Source: Gemmatimonadales bacterium (GTDB lineage: Bacteria; Gemmatimonadota; Gemmatimonadetes; Longimicrobiales; Gaopeijiaceae). From it: a stretch of DNA of 49,614 nt. Where the stretch lies: assembly GCA_007695225.1 (NCBI GenBank), contig REED01000092.1:1-49614 (forward strand), in the 5' to 3' direction. Within the stretch, counting starts at the first letter, position 1; the number at the start of each line of letters is the position of its first letter. The translations under genes and the position numbers were made by a program. The notes beneath the pieces were generated by a model. It was not told the DNA's origin, made no database searches, and saw nothing but the letters and a program-made list of their open reading frames with translations. Positions 1-9,369 of the stretch are shown here, in pieces.

Positions 1-5
1 GTCAC

Positions 6-1001
6 GTGAACGTCAAGCGAGACGCGATGGTGGGGATCGTCCTGGTGGGGGCCATTGTCCTGGCGGTCGCGGGCACCCTCTGGCTCCAGGGCGTCATGGT
101 CCGGGGCGACTTCCGGGAGGTGGATGCCGTCTTCAGCGAGGTGGGGCTCATTCGGGCCGGCAACCAGGTGAAGCTCCGGGGGGTGTCGGTGGGGCGGATC
201 CGCTCCATCACGGTGGATCCCGACGGAGAGCGGGTGCGGGTAGGGCTCCGGATCCGATCCGACATCCGGCTTCCCGACGATGCGGTGGTGATTCTCTCTC
301 CCGAGTCCATGTTCGGGGATTGGCAAGCGGAGATCCAGCCACCGGATCGTTTTCCGGGGGTACGATACACCTATCCCAGAGACGACGAACCCGAGACCCT
401 GCCGGGATACGCACTTCCCGACGTGACCCAGCTCACCGCCGCGGCGGACCGGATCTCGGAGAATATCGAGGTTCTCACGGAGCGCCTGGGGATCGCGTTC
501 TCCGATGAAACCGCCCAGAACATCGCGTCCCTCATCGGGAACGTGGAGGACGTCACAGAGCGGCTCTCCGAACTGGTAGCCCAGCAGGCCTCCTCCTTCC
601 AGGAGGTCACCGAGGACCTGGGGATCGCCACCAGGGAGATCGGCGCCGCTGCCGAGGAGGCCCGGGCCACCTTCCAGACGGTCAACGCCCTGGCGGGGCG
701 GCCGGAGCTGGGGGCGACGCTGGAGGACATGGCCGTGATCTCCTCCAACCTCCGGGGCTTCTCCGGCGAACTGGAGCAGACCAACGCCGACCTCCGGCAG
801 ATGGCGGCGCAGGCCGACTCCACCCTTGGCCAGGTGGGTCGCCTCATGGCCAGCATCGAAGCCGGTGAGGGTACCCTGGGTCGTCTGCTCCGGGATCCCA
901 CCGCAGCCGGGGAACTCGAGAGCACCCTGGAAGAACTCCAGCTCCTGCTGGCCGACATCCGGGAGAACCCGAGACGCTATCTTCGACTGTCCATCTTTTG
1001 A
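6..1001 (+). CDS. mlaD: MlaD/MCE-domain lipid-transport substrate-binding protein
   Basis: The 331-residue protein has one N-terminal membrane anchor (about residues 9-28), then an MCE/MlaD domain (about 34-115) and a long helical tail. MlaD proteins form the periplasmic substrate-binding ring of Mla-type ABC systems that move phospholipid between the membranes. The visible support is the anchor followed by the family-like stretch with V-KLRGVSVGRI near residues 56-67 and the Asp/Gly-rich strands after it. The tail (about 140-320) is rich in Glu, Ala and Leu heptads, as in MCE proteins that extend across the periplasm. The GTG start lies 6 bases from the window edge, so an earlier start cannot be excluded; MNVKRDAMVG is a normal family start. 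The permease and ATPase genes would be expected to the left, outside the window. Confidence 0.85.
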   Translation: MNVKRDAMVGIVLVGAIVLAVAGTLWLQGVMVRGDFREVDAVFSEVGLIRAGNQVKLRGVSVGRIRSITVDPDGERVRVGLRIRSDIRLPDDAVVILSPESMFGDWQAEIQPPDRFPGVRYTYPRDDEPETLPGYALPDVTQLTAAADRISENIEVLTERLGIAFSDETAQNIASLIGNVEDVTERLSELVAQQASSFQEVTEDLGIATREIGAAAEEARATFQTVNALAGRPELGATLEDMAVISSNLRGFSGELEQTNADLRQMAAQADSTLGQVGRLMASIEAGEGTLGRLLRDPTAAGELESTLEELQLLLADIRENPRRYLRLSIF

Positions 1002-1059
1002 CCTCCAACCGGGCCGTGGGCCGGCGCGTTTCCCTGCTCCCACGGCCCAGGAAGGCCCC

Positions 1060-1599
1060 GTGTCCCCAGAATCCGATTCCCCTCCTCCCACACCGGCTCG
1101 CCAGGTGACGGCGAGCGGTGAGGCGACGGTCCGCGTGGAACGGAGCGCCGGTGGGGTGGTGATCCGGGCCATGGAGGGCGTGCCCCACGTCCTGCTTATC
1201 CGGGATCCCTACCGGAGGTGGGGTCTTCCAAAGGGACACCTGGAAGCAGGAGAGGGCCCGAAAGAGGCGGCGGTAAGGGAGGTGCGGGAGGAAACGGGGC
1301 TCGAGCACCTGATTCTTGGCCCGGACCTGGGGGAGATCGACTGGACCTTCCGCCAGCGGGGGCGGAAGATCCACAAGTACTGCCGGTTCTACCTCATGGC
1401 CTCCTTCCACGGAGAATGCCTGCCGGAGAAGGAAGAAGGGATTTCGGCCTGCCGATGGCTTCCGTCCACCGAGGCGCTGAACACCGTCTCGTATGGGAAT
1501 GCACGGAGGGTCGTCCAGCGGGCCCTGGACCGGGTCCCGGACCGACTGCAGGCCGATGGGGTGCCCTGGGAGAACGCGCCAGAGCCGGAGGGAGGGTGA
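1060..1599 (+). CDS. Nudix hydrolase (MutT/Ap4A-hydrolase type)
   Basis: A 179-residue Nudix-fold pyrophosphohydrolase that should cleave a nucleoside diphosphate linked to another group. A complete Nudix box is visible: G-HLEAG-E, seven residues, then REVREETGL, holding the Mg-binding glutamates. The preceding RRWGLPKGHLE strand is typical of diadenosine polyphosphate hydrolase-like members, so Ap4A or Ap6A is a plausible substrate; this is inferred from resemblance only. The GTG start at 1060 was chosen because AGGAAGG lies just upstream (about 1049-1055) and the open frame further upstream only overlaps the mlaD end. About the first 25 residues are Pro/Ser-rich and probably disordered. It sits 58 bases after mlaD on the same strand. 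Confidence 0.85.
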   Translation: MSPESDSPPPTPARQVTASGEATVRVERSAGGVVIRAMEGVPHVLLIRDPYRRWGLPKGHLEAGEGPKEAAVREVREETGLEHLILGPDLGEIDWTFRQRGRKIHKYCRFYLMASFHGECLPEKEEGISACRWLPSTEALNTVSYGNARRVVQRALDRVPDRLQADGVPWENAPEPEGG

Positions 1600-1771
1600 A
1601 GCGGACAGGGTCGGGCGGTTGCTCGTCTCTCCCTGGCGTGTATCCTTCGATGGCTTTGGCGGCGCCTTTCGGGTTCCCGCCTCCCGGGCATCACCGGCCT
1701 CCAGGAACGAGGAGGGGGTCGGGGCGCCGGGGACGAACCCTCACAGCGGAACGCGACACAGGCATTCTCCC

Positions 1772-2782
1772 ATGACGCAGGAACTGAGAGACATCACCAT
1801 CATCGGAGGTGGCCCCACGGGCCTCTTCGCAGCCTTCTATGCGGGGATGCGAGGCGTCTCCGCCCGCATCGTGGATTCCCTGCCGGAACTGGGAGGTCAG
1901 CTCATGGCCCTCTATCCGGAGAAGTACATCTTCGACGTGGGCGGATTCCCGAAAGTCCTGGCCAAGGACCTGGCCCTGGACCTCATTGCCCAGGCCATGC
2001 AGTTCGAGCCCGAGGTGGTCCTGGACGTGGAGGTCCGGGATCTGGCGGTCCAGGAGGACGGGATCATTCGCATGGTCACCGGGGAGGGGGAACTTCTGAC
2101 CCGGACCGTGGTCATCGCCGGGGGGAAGGGAGCCTTCGAACCCCGACGGCTTGAGGTGCCCGGCTACGACGACTTCCTGGGAAATGGGGTCCACTACGCG
2201 GTGAAGGATCCGGAGACCTTCCGGGGAAAGAAGATCCTGGTGGTAGGCGGAGGGGATTCGGCCCTGGACTGGACCCTCATTCTGAAGGACAAGGCGGAGC
2301 GCCTCATCCTGGCGCACCGTCGGGACGAGTTCCGCGCCCATGAGCGGAGCGTGCAACAGCTCTACCAGGCGGAGGCCTCGGGAGAGGTGGAAATCCAGGT
2401 CTTCCACGAGGTAGAGGAGATACGGGGGAACGGGAAGGTGGAAGAGGTCACCCTGGTGGACAACCGAACAGAGGACCGGCTCACCATGGAAGTGGACGTG
2501 GTCCTCACCTTCCTCGGATTCAAGCCCGACCTGGGTCCCATCCAGAGCTGGGGGCTGGAGATCCGGAAGAACCGGATCCTGGTGGATTCCCTCATGCGGA
2601 CGAATCTCGCCGGGGTCTTCGCCGCCGGGGACGTGGTGGACTACGAGGGGAAGCTGGACCTCATCGCCACGGGCTTCGCGGAAGCGGCCATCGCCGTGAA
2701 CAACGCGGTCCACCATGTGGATCCCAAGGCCCGGGTGAACCCCGGCCACTCGACGAATATGAAGGTCTTCAAGGAGACGTGA
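1772..2782 (+). CDS. Ferredoxin--NADP+ reductase, type 2 (TrxR-like)
   Basis: A 336-residue two-dinucleotide-binding flavoprotein. The FAD motif GGGPTGLF is at about residues 12-19, the NADP motif [10 protein letters not shown] lies mid-protein, and HRRDEFRAH follows it. The C-terminal FAD motif [14 protein letters not shown] is present. No CxxC redox pair is seen between the nucleotide domains, which separates it from thioredoxin reductase and fits the YumC/type-2 FNR family that passes electrons between NADPH and ferredoxin or flavodoxin. The length matches the family. The ATG at 1772 fits the standard N-terminus; the upstream in-frame extension has no homologous look. The stop overlaps the region where the neighbouring reductase begins, so the two are probably co-translated. 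Confidence 0.88.
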   Translation: MTQELRDITIIGGGPTGLFAAFYAGMRGVSARIVDSLPELGGQLMALYPEKYIFDVGGFPKVLAKDLALDLIAQAMQFEPEVVLDVEVRDLAVQEDGIIRMVTGEGELLTRTVVIAGGKGAFEPRRLEVPGYDDFLGNGVHYAVKDPETFRGKKILVVGGGDSALDWTLILKDKAERLILAHRRDEFRAHERSVQQLYQAEASGEVEIQVFHEVEEIRGNGKVEEVTLVDNRTEDRLTMEVDVVLTFLGFKPDLGPIQSWGLEIRKNRILVDSLMRTNLAGVFAAGDVVDYEGKLDLIATGFAEAAIAVNNAVHHVDPKARVNPGHSTNMKVFKET

Positions 2783-2787
2783 GGGGC

Positions 2788-3804
2788 ATGATGGAGTCGC
2801 GCATCGAGGACGTGGTGATCATCGGATCGGGACCTGCAGGGTGGACCGCGGCGGTCTATGCCGCCCGGGCACGCCTCGAACCCCTGGTCTTCGAGGGCGC
2901 GCCCTCCCGGGAGATGATCCCCGGAGGCCAGCTCATGTTTACCACCGAAGTGGAGAACTTCCCTGGCTTCCCCGAAGGCATCGACGGCCAGAAGCTCATG
3001 CTGGAGATGAAGGCCCAGGCCGAGCGCTTCGGGACCCGGGTGGTCACCGACGACATCGTGGAGGTGGACCCATCCTCCCGTCCCTTCCGCCTTCGGACGG
3101 CGGAGGGGAACGTGGTGCACGCCCGCACCGTCATCGTGGCCACCGGCGCCCGGGCCAACTGGCTGGGGCTGGACAACGAGGAGCGCCTGGCCCAGACCGG
3201 AGGCGGCGTGTCGGCCTGCGCGGTCTGCGACGGTGCCCTTCCGGCCTTCCGGGACCAGGTGCTTGCGGTGGTGGGTGGGGGCGACAGCGCCATGGAAGAG
3301 GCGCTCTACCTCACCAAGTTCGCCCGCGAGGTGGTACTGATCCACCGCCGGGACACCTTCCGGGCCTCGCCCATCATGGCGGAGCGGGCGCTGGAGGATC
3401 CGAAGATCCGGGTGGAATGGAACACCGAGGTCTCCGAGGTCCTGGGCGAGGAGTTCATCACCGGACTCCGACTCCGGGATACCGGCACCGGAGAGGAGCG
3501 GGAGCTGGAGGTGGGGGGGCTCTTCCTGGCCATCGGCCACACCCCCAACACGGGATTCCTGGCCGGGGTGCTGGACTTGGACGAGGCGGGATACATCGTG
3601 ACCCAGACCCCGTGGCGGACCGAGACCAAGGTACCGGGGATCTTCGCTGCCGGGGATGTCATGGATTCCTACTACCGGCAGGCGGTGACGGCGGCGGGAA
3701 CCGGGTGCATGGCAGCACTGGAGGCGGAGCGTTTCCTGGCCCACCAGGGGGGGGAGGACGCGGGGCACGATCTCCCCGCCGAGCCCGTGGCAGCGGAGGG
3801 GTAG
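2788..3804 (+). CDS. trxB: Thioredoxin reductase
   Basis: A 338-residue FAD/NADPH flavoprotein. FAD motif [15 protein letters not shown] lies at the N-terminus, the redox pair is CAVCDG (Cys144 and Cys147), NADPH motif [12 protein letters not shown] follows, and [18 protein letters not shown] closes the FAD site. It should reduce thioredoxin with NADPH. The ATG at 2788 (or the adjacent ATG at 2791) is preferred over a GTG at 2779 that overlaps the previous stop, because GAGGGG lies just before it. The gene follows the FNR-type paralogue by 5 bases. The C-terminus ends in an acidic tail of about 15 residues. It converges with the next gene with only 5 bases between stops, and no terminator hairpin is visible there. 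Confidence 0.92.
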   Translation: MMESRIEDVVIIGSGPAGWTAAVYAARARLEPLVFEGAPSREMIPGGQLMFTTEVENFPGFPEGIDGQKLMLEMKAQAERFGTRVVTDDIVEVDPSSRPFRLRTAEGNVVHARTVIVATGARANWLGLDNEERLAQTGGGVSACAVCDGALPAFRDQVLAVVGGGDSAMEEALYLTKFAREVVLIHRRDTFRASPIMAERALEDPKIRVEWNTEVSEVLGEEFITGLRLRDTGTGEERELEVGGLFLAIGHTPNTGFLAGVLDLDEAGYIVTQTPWRTETKVPGIFAAGDVMDSYYRQAVTAAGTGCMAALEAERFLAHQGGEDAGHDLPAEPVAAEG

Positions 3805-3809
3805 TCCTC

Positions 3810-4544
3810 TCAGCCGCTCCGTCTTCCGCCCAGATGTCGGCCCCCGTCCACCACCACCACCTCTCCGGTGATGAACCGGGAGCGCTCCAGGAAGAGCACC
3901 GTATCCACCACGTCCCGGGGTGAGCCGAGCGTCCCCAGCGCCGCGCTCTTCCGGGAGCGTTCGCGCTCCTCCTGATCATAGTCCTCGGGCAGGAGGACGG
4001 CGCCCGGGGCCACGGCGTTCACCCGCACGTGGGGGGCCATGGCCCGGGCCATGACCCGGGTCAGGTGCAGGAGCGCCGCCTTGGAGACCGCGTGGTGGGG
4101 GTACTCGACCCAGGGCTGGAAGGCAGAGAGGTCCACCAGGTTGATGACGGTACCCTGGGACTCGGTGAGGAGGTCGGCGGTGGCCTTCACCAGGAGGAAG
4201 GGGGCCTTCAGGTTCACCGCCATCACCCGGTCCCACTCCGTCTCCTCCACCTCCAGGAGGGGACCGGAGGCGAAGAGGGAGGCGTTGTTCACCAGGATGT
4301 CCAGGCGGCCGAAGTGGCGGCGGACCTGGCTGGAGATGCGCTCCACATCCTCCGAGGAGGAAACGTCTCCCCCTACCGCCACCGCCCTTTGCCCCATCCC
4401 TTCCACCCGGCGCACCACCTCTCCGGCTTCCGAGGCGGAGGCGTGGTAGTTCACCACCACATCGAACCCCGCCCCGGCCAGCCCCAGGCTGATGGCCCGG
4501 CCCACCCGCCGGGCTCCTCCCGTCACCAGCGCTACTCTCGCCAC
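3810..4544 (-). CDS. Short-chain dehydrogenase resembling pteridine reductase/FolM
   Basis: A 244-residue classical SDR. The coenzyme motif is TGGARRVGRA instead of the common TGxxxGIG, followed by NNAS, an active-site Y-HHAVSK (YxxxK type, with an inserted residue pattern) and APGAVLLPED. The ARR after the TGG and the NNAS plus PG-x-LLPE signature are what one sees in pteridine reductases (PTR1, FolM), which reduce dihydrofolate or dihydrobiopterin with NADPH. That match is by eye, and another SDR substrate is possible. A GTG at 4544 starts exactly at the beta-strand MARVALVTGG. A pterin role would fit the PTPS/FolE block about 6 kb away. It is divergent from the next SDR, with a shared 299-base control region in which I see no clear promoter. 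Confidence 0.8.
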   Translation of the reverse strand: MARVALVTGGARRVGRAISLGLAGAGFDVVVNYHASASEAGEVVRRVEGMGQRAVAVGGDVSSSEDVERISSQVRRHFGRLDILVNNASLFASGPLLEVEETEWDRVMAVNLKAPFLLVKATADLLTESQGTVINLVDLSAFQPWVEYPHHAVSKAALLHLTRVMARAMAPHVRVNAVAPGAVLLPEDYDQEERERSRKSAALGTLGSPRDVVDTVLFLERSRFITGEVVVVDGGRHLGGRRSG

Positions 4545-4843
4545 CCCGGCCCTCCCTGGCCTCGAAGTCCTGAACCCATGGGCCCTGTGCAGAACAGGCC
4601 CGCTTCCCCTTCGTCGCTCTTCTCTGTGGTACGCCCTGCAGCATCTCCGCGGGCGAGATGTCGTCCTGCGCGATGCTCGGAGGGCCCACCGTATGGGCAG
4701 CTGCTTCAGTACCGGCCTTGATCGGCACCGATCTCCAACGAAACGCAGGGGACGCTCCAAGGTACACTCCCTCTCCATGGAGGCCAGGGCCAGCCGCGGG
4801 TCGGCTCCGGCGTCCTCCTTACGGAACCGCACGAAGGAGGCCC

Positions 4844-5569
4844 ATGTCGGGCACGCTGGCGGGAAAGGTGGCCCTCATCACCGGGAGCACGAAGGGGATC
4901 GGAAGGGCCATCGCACGGGAGTTGGCAGAGGCCGGGGCGAAGGTGGTGGTCTCCAGTCGGACGGAGGCGGATGTGGCCCGGACGGCCCGGGAGCTGGACG
5001 GATCGGGATCGGGCGCCGCCCACGGGATCCCCTGCGACGTCAGGGACCCGGAGGCCTGTCGCCGACTGGTGGAGGGGACGGTGGAGCGGTTCGGGGGGCT
5101 GGACATCCTGGTGAACAACGCAGGGCTGGGGCGCTTCGCCACGATCCAGGAGATGGACCCCGAGGACTGGGACATCCAGCTCCGCACGAACCTGGACGGG
5201 GTCTTCCACGTCTCCCGGGCAGCGGTCCCCCACCTGGTGGCCGGGGGAGGGGGGTGGATCTTCAACATCGGCTCCCTGGCCGGGCGGAACGCCTTCTCCG
5301 GGGGGGTGGCCTACAACGCCAGCAAGTTCGGCCTCAGGGGGATGACCGAGGCCATGATGCTGGACCTCCGGGACGAAGGGGTGCGGGTCACCCTCATCAT
5401 GCCCGGGAGCGTGAACACCCACTTCTTCGGCAGCGATCCCGATCCTGAGGGAGGCTGGAAGCTCCAGGCCGAGGACATCTCCAGGGTGGTCCTGGACCTC
5501 CTGGCCTTTCCGGACCGGGCCCTCCCCTCGAAGGTGGAGATCCGGCCCAGCAGGCCGCCGAATGAATGA
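4844..5569 (+). CDS. Short-chain dehydrogenase/reductase
   Basis: A 241-residue classical SDR: TGSTKGIGRA binds the cofactor, NNAGLG follows, the catalytic Ser is in the IGSLAG segment and the active site is YNASK (YxxxK). The cofactor motif with SSRT after beta-2 suggests NADP(H). It resembles 3-oxoacyl-ACP-reductase-like or sepiapterin-reductase-like enzymes, but the substrate cannot be read from the sequence. The start has an excellent ribosome binding site, AAGGAGG at 4834-4840, four bases before ATG. The 3' end converges on the secreted peptidase gene with a 47-base gap. Confidence 0.85.
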   Translation: MSGTLAGKVALITGSTKGIGRAIARELAEAGAKVVVSSRTEADVARTARELDGSGSGAAHGIPCDVRDPEACRRLVEGTVERFGGLDILVNNAGLGRFATIQEMDPEDWDIQLRTNLDGVFHVSRAAVPHLVAGGGGWIFNIGSLAGRNAFSGGVAYNASKFGLRGMTEAMMLDLRDEGVRVTLIMPGSVNTHFFGSDPDPEGGWKLQAEDISRVVLDLLAFPDRALPSKVEIRPSRPPNE

Positions 5570-5616
5570 AAAAGCCCTACCGGACCCCCAGGCCCCTCAG
5601 TGCCGCCTGCCTCCAC

Positions 5617-7557
5617 TCAAGGGCTCAGGGCCCGTTGGAGCGCGGCGGTGCCACCCACCACCGGAAGGACCAGTTCAACTCCGGAGAGGTCGAGCGTGAG
5701 TTCGGCCCCCGGCTCGGGCCAAAGGGTGAACTCCTGGTCGCTGGAGAAGACCACCAGGGCCACCCGCTTCCCCGGGGGGATGACCTGGTCGGTGGGTTGG
5801 AGGGTGAAGGTCAGGTCCCGGAACTGCCCGGGTACCAGGGGATCACTCTCGATGAGGGAACGGTGGTTCTGGGGGTCGGCCCACCCCCGGGTGATGACAC
5901 TGAAGTTGGGCTGTTGACCCGGCGAGGCCTCCCAGGGAAGGGCCACGAGCCAGACGGAGAGGTTCACCGCCGGGCGGTCCGCCGCCAGGCGGAGAGAGAT
6001 CTCCGGCGTCCCGGAGAGGTGGAGGGGGCTTTGGAGCTCCGTGGTTCGGTAAAGGAGCCGGTGGGGGGAGAGCTCGGCCCGGGCCAGGTCGGCGCCGCTG
6101 AACGAGACGTCGTCCACCAGGGTCTCCAGGTGGTCCGCCTCCCGGACCCCCGACAGCGGGGTGGCGGAGCCCCCGGCCACGGGGGAGAGAGGCCCGGCTG
6201 CCGTTCCACCGGGGCCGGGCACGAGGACCACGGGGGCCGCGCGGGGGTGGGGGTAGTCGGGGTAGGGGGTTGGGTTCATGGGGTCGTCCCCCTCCCTCAC
6301 GATCCAGGCCCTGGGTTCGTCCTCCACCCCGTTTTCCACATCCAGCAGGTATCGGGTGAACCAGCGGTTCATCATTTCCAGGGGAGGCGCCCCCCCATGT
6401 CCCCCCTGGTGGAAGTAGACCTGGAGGGGGGTCCCCCGGGCCTGGATCCCCTCGATGATCCGGACGCTGTGCTCCGGCATGACGTTCCAGTCGTTCCAGG
6501 CGTGGGCCATGAGGACCGCGGCCCGGAGGGAGTCAAGATGGAGGGCGTAGTCCCGCTCCGCCCAGAAGTCGCTCCAGTTCCCGGTGATGCGGTCCATGTT
6601 CGCCAGCAGGGTCTCCTGGCGGACCACGGTGTTGCAGTAGTCCCGGCGCTCCGGCCGTCCGCTGTAGACGAAGTCGTAGAGGCCGTCGATGTCCTCCCCC
6701 AGGTAGCCACCGGGGGAGCGGACCAGCCCGTGGGACCGGTAGTAATGCCAGTAGGAGGTGTTGGGGGCGATGGGGATGATGGCCTCCAGCCCCTCCACCC
6801 CGGTGGTGGCGGCGGCCAGGGGAAGGGTCCCGTTGAAGGAGGTTCCCGTCATCCCCACCCGTCCCGTGGACCAGCGCGCGAAGACCTCCTGGTCGCCGTC
6901 GGCGGTGGTGAAGCCCCGGGCCCGGCCATTCAGCCAGTCGATGACCGCCTTGGGGGCCAGGGACTCGTTGATCCCCCCCATGGTGGGGCACCCGTGGGAG
7001 AGCCCTGTCCCCGGCGCATCGGAGTGGACCACGGCGAAGCCCCGGGGGACCCAGGTATCCACGTGGGAATTGGAGATCCACTCCCGATCCCCCTGGTGGG
7101 GGACCTGGGGCTGGGGTCCCCGGGAGGGGGGCTCCTCCCCCAGTTCGTGACGGACGTCCCAGAGGATCTGATCCACCCGGGCGGTGCCGGCGTAGTAGGG
7201 GCTCGTCTCATAGATCACCGGGACCCGCATCCCCTCCGTCTCCGTCTGTTCCGGACGGACCACCGTCACGTGGACCCGGTCCGGGAGCCCGTCCCCATCG
7301 GAGTCCACCTCCGTCTCGACCCACAGGCGTTCCCTGATCCACCCGGCCGGATCGGCGAAGGCCTCCACCACCTGGGCCTGCCCGTCCACCACGAGGGGAC
7401 CGATGGCGGGCTGAACCGCCGTCTGGGCCCCCACCGTTCCGGGGAGGAGCACGCCCAGCGGCAGGAGCAGGCTCAGGAGCAAGAGGAGCGCCGGACCCAC
7501 TCCGGGAGGGGAGCGGCGAAGCGGCAAGGAAGAGCGGTGGAGGGTGTGACCCGTCAT
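5617..7557 (-). CDS. Secreted X-Pro dipeptidyl-peptidase (S15)/CocE-NonD family hydrolase
   Basis: A 646-residue exported alpha/beta hydrolase. A signal peptide is evident: basic start, long Leu-rich core at about residues 22-41 and a GAQ cleavage region near 44. The catalytic domain carries GTSFNG with the nucleophile at Ser240, matching the GxSYxG motif of Xaa-Pro dipeptidyl-peptidases with Phe for Tyr. The C-terminal third (after about 440) looks like the jelly-roll domain of the family (SPLHLSGTPEISLRLAADRP). The predicted role is release of dipeptides from proline-containing peptides in the periplasm or outside the cell. Acyl or cocaine-esterase-like activity is the usual alternative within the CocE/NonD family. 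It is a single gene, convergent with the SDR and divergent from fumC. Confidence 0.85.
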   Translation of the reverse strand: MTGHTLHRSSLPLRRSPPGVGPALLLLLSLLLPLGVLLPGTVGAQTAVQPAIGPLVVDGQAQVVEAFADPAGWIRERLWVETEVDSDGDGLPDRVHVTVVRPEQTETEGMRVPVIYETSPYYAGTARVDQILWDVRHELGEEPPSRGPQPQVPHQGDREWISNSHVDTWVPRGFAVVHSDAPGTGLSHGCPTMGGINESLAPKAVIDWLNGRARGFTTADGDQEVFARWSTGRVGMTGTSFNGTLPLAAATTGVEGLEAIIPIAPNTSYWHYYRSHGLVRSPGGYLGEDIDGLYDFVYSGRPERRDYCNTVVRQETLLANMDRITGNWSDFWAERDYALHLDSLRAAVLMAHAWNDWNVMPEHSVRIIEGIQARGTPLQVYFHQGGHGGAPPLEMMNRWFTRYLLDVENGVEDEPRAWIVREGDDPMNPTPYPDYPHPRAAPVVLVPGPGGTAAGPLSPVAGGSATPLSGVREADHLETLVDDVSFSGADLARAELSPHRLLYRTTELQSPLHLSGTPEISLRLAADRPAVNLSVWLVALPWEASPGQQPNFSVITRGWADPQNHRSLIESDPLVPGQFRDLTFTLQPTDQVIPPGKRVALVVFSSDQEFTLWPEPGAELTLDLSGVELVLPVVGGTAALQRALSP

Positions 7558-7965
7558 TCATGCACTCCGATCGGGGGCGGAACACCGGCCCATGCGTCGC
7601 CGGCTTCGAAACGTTGGGGAGGAATCGGTGTGGAGGGCTCGGCGGGGCACAAGAAGCGATGGGGCTCAGGGCCCCCCCCGCGAGGCGCCGCCCCACGAAT
7701 ACAGCACGAGCTTCCTACCCTTCAGGCGGGAGAAAGTCTCCGCTCCCCTTCGCGTCGACAGCCCCCTTTCGTACCTTCCGAAGCGTGGCTTCCTTCGTCC
7801 GGGCCCGGGATCTGTTTCAACGCGTCTTCCACCGGGACTTTGGAGACGGTGTTCGGCGTGTGGACCGTCAACGGGCCTGGCGTCCGACATGGAGGCAACC
7901 CCTGAACGTGGTGGTCCGGCGCGGTCCGGATCCCGCCCGAAAACCGACAGCGTGGAGAGGACAGC
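7558..7965. other. 408-base divergent intergenic region, no feature recognised
   Basis: This stretch separates the 5' ends of the S15 peptidase (minus strand) and fumC (plus strand), so it must hold both promoters. I see no open frame with coding character, no terminator-type hairpin and no convincing -35/-10 pair. A run of eight C residues lies at about 7674-7681. The only clear signal is the fumC ribosome binding site GGAGAGGA at about 7954-7961. Confidence 0.5.
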
Positions 7966-9369
7966 ATGGCGGAGGACTTCCGGACCGAGAAGGATTCACT
8001 GGGTGAGGTGCGGGTGCCGAAAGCGGCACTCTATGGCGCTCAGACCCAGAGGGCCGTAGAGAATTTCCCCATCAGTGGGCAGCGTTTCGGCCGTCCCATG
8101 ATCCAGGCCCTGGGGGTGGTGAAGGGGGCCGCCGCCCGTGCCAACGGCGAGCTTGGCAACCTGGAGCCGGAGGTGGCCGGCGCCATCGCCGACGCGGCCG
8201 GTGAAGTGGCGGAAGGCCGGTGGGACAAGGAGTTCGTGGTGGACATCTACCAGACGGGTTCGGGTACCTCTTCCAACATGAACACCAACGAGGTGGTGGC
8301 CGAGTTGGCGAACCGTCGACTGGAGGGGTCCGGCAAGCGGATCCACCCCAACGACCACGTGAACTTCGGGCAGTCCTCCAACGACGTGATTCCCACGGCC
8401 ATCCATGTGGCGGCCCGGGAAACCATGGTCCGGGAGACGATCCCCGCCCTGGAGACCCTGGCCCAGGTGCTACGGGAGAAGTCCCGGGCCTTCGACCATG
8501 TGGTGAAGTCCGGCCGGACCCATCTCATGGACGCCACGCCCCTCCGTCTGGGGCAGGAATTCGGAGGGTACGCCTCGCAGGTGGAGAAGGGGATCCACCG
8601 TCTCCAGGCCGCCCAGGAGGAGCTGGCGGAGCTGGCCCTGGGCGGGACGGCGGTGGGAACCGGAATCAACACCCATCCCGAATTCGCCGCCCTGGCCATC
8701 GGGTACATCTCCGATGACACGGGCCTTGCCTTTCGGGAGGCCGATGATCACTTCGAGGCCCAGGGGGCCCGCGACGCCCTGGTCAGCGCCCATGGCGCCC
8801 TGAACACGGTGGCGGTCTCCCTCATGAAGATCGCCGACGACATCCGGTGGCTGGCCTCCGGGCCCACCTCGGGGATCAGCGAGATCGCCCTCCCGGCGAT
8901 CCAGCCCGGCAGCTCCATCATGCCGGGGAAGGTGAACCCGGTCCTCTCCGAGGCCCTCATGATGGTGGCGGCCCGAGTCATGGGGAACCACACCACCCTC
9001 ACCGTGGGCGGGAGCCGGGGGAACTTCGAGCTCAACGTCATGATGCCGGTGATGGCCCAGGCCTTCCTGGAGTCGGCCCTCCTACTGTCCAACGCGACTC
9101 GGGCCTTCACCGAGAAGTGCGTCCGGGGGATCACGGCCAATGAAACCCGGGCCCGGGAACTCCTGGAGAAGAACCCCGCCATCGCCACGGCGCTGAACCT
9201 CCACATCGGGTATGACGTGGCCTCGGAAGTGGCCAAGCAGGCGGCGAAGGAGGGCCGATCGGTCCGGGACGTGGTGTTGGAGCGGGGCCTCCTGGACGAG
9301 GCGAAGCTGGACGAGGCCCTGGTCGTGCGGGACATGACGGAGCCAGGTCTCCCCGGAGGAGGTGGTTGA
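7966..9369 (+). CDS. fumC: Fumarate hydratase class II
   Basis: A 467-residue fumarase of the iron-independent class II type, interconverting fumarate and malate in the citric acid cycle. The family signature [12 protein letters not shown] lies at about residues 315-326. The substrate-binding segments [14 protein letters not shown], the THLMDATP block and the closing fumarase C domain are all intact, and the length is standard. The start ATG has GGAGAGGA just upstream. The gene is immediately followed by endonuclease IV with a TGATG overlap, so the two are likely translated from one message, although their functions are unrelated. Confidence 0.97.
   Translation: MAEDFRTEKDSLGEVRVPKAALYGAQTQRAVENFPISGQRFGRPMIQALGVVKGAAARANGELGNLEPEVAGAIADAAGEVAEGRWDKEFVVDIYQTGSGTSSNMNTNEVVAELANRRLEGSGKRIHPNDHVNFGQSSNDVIPTAIHVAARETMVRETIPALETLAQVLREKSRAFDHVVKSGRTHLMDATPLRLGQEFGGYASQVEKGIHRLQAAQEELAELALGGTAVGTGINTHPEFAALAIGYISDDTGLAFREADDHFEAQGARDALVSAHGALNTVAVSLMKIADDIRWLASGPTSGISEIALPAIQPGSSIMPGKVNPVLSEALMMVAARVMGNHTTLTVGGSRGNFELNVMMPVMAQAFLESALLLSNATRAFTEKCVRGITANETRARELLEKNPAIATALNLHIGYDVASEVAKQAAKEGRSVRDVVLERGLLDEAKLDEALVVRDMTEPGLPGGGG

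Noticed and set aside
371-958. Long minus-strand open frame under mlaD
   Set aside because: Ser/Arg/Ala-biased translation without domains, fully antisense to a well-supported gene; typical of GC-rich shadow frames.
1691-2749. Minus-strand 352-residue open frame opposite the FNR gene
   Set aside because: His/Gly/Leu-rich composition with no motifs; it mirrors the codon bias of the real plus-strand gene.
4545-4843. Shared 299-base region between two divergent SDR genes as a possible regulator-binding site
   Set aside because: No inverted repeat, direct repeat or clear promoter pair stands out; it must contain promoters but nothing can be named.
5566-7905. 779-residue plus-strand open frame opposite the S15 peptidase
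   Set aside because: Gly/Pro/Val-rich with no fold-like pattern, while the minus strand has a signal peptide and the GTSFNG catalytic motif.
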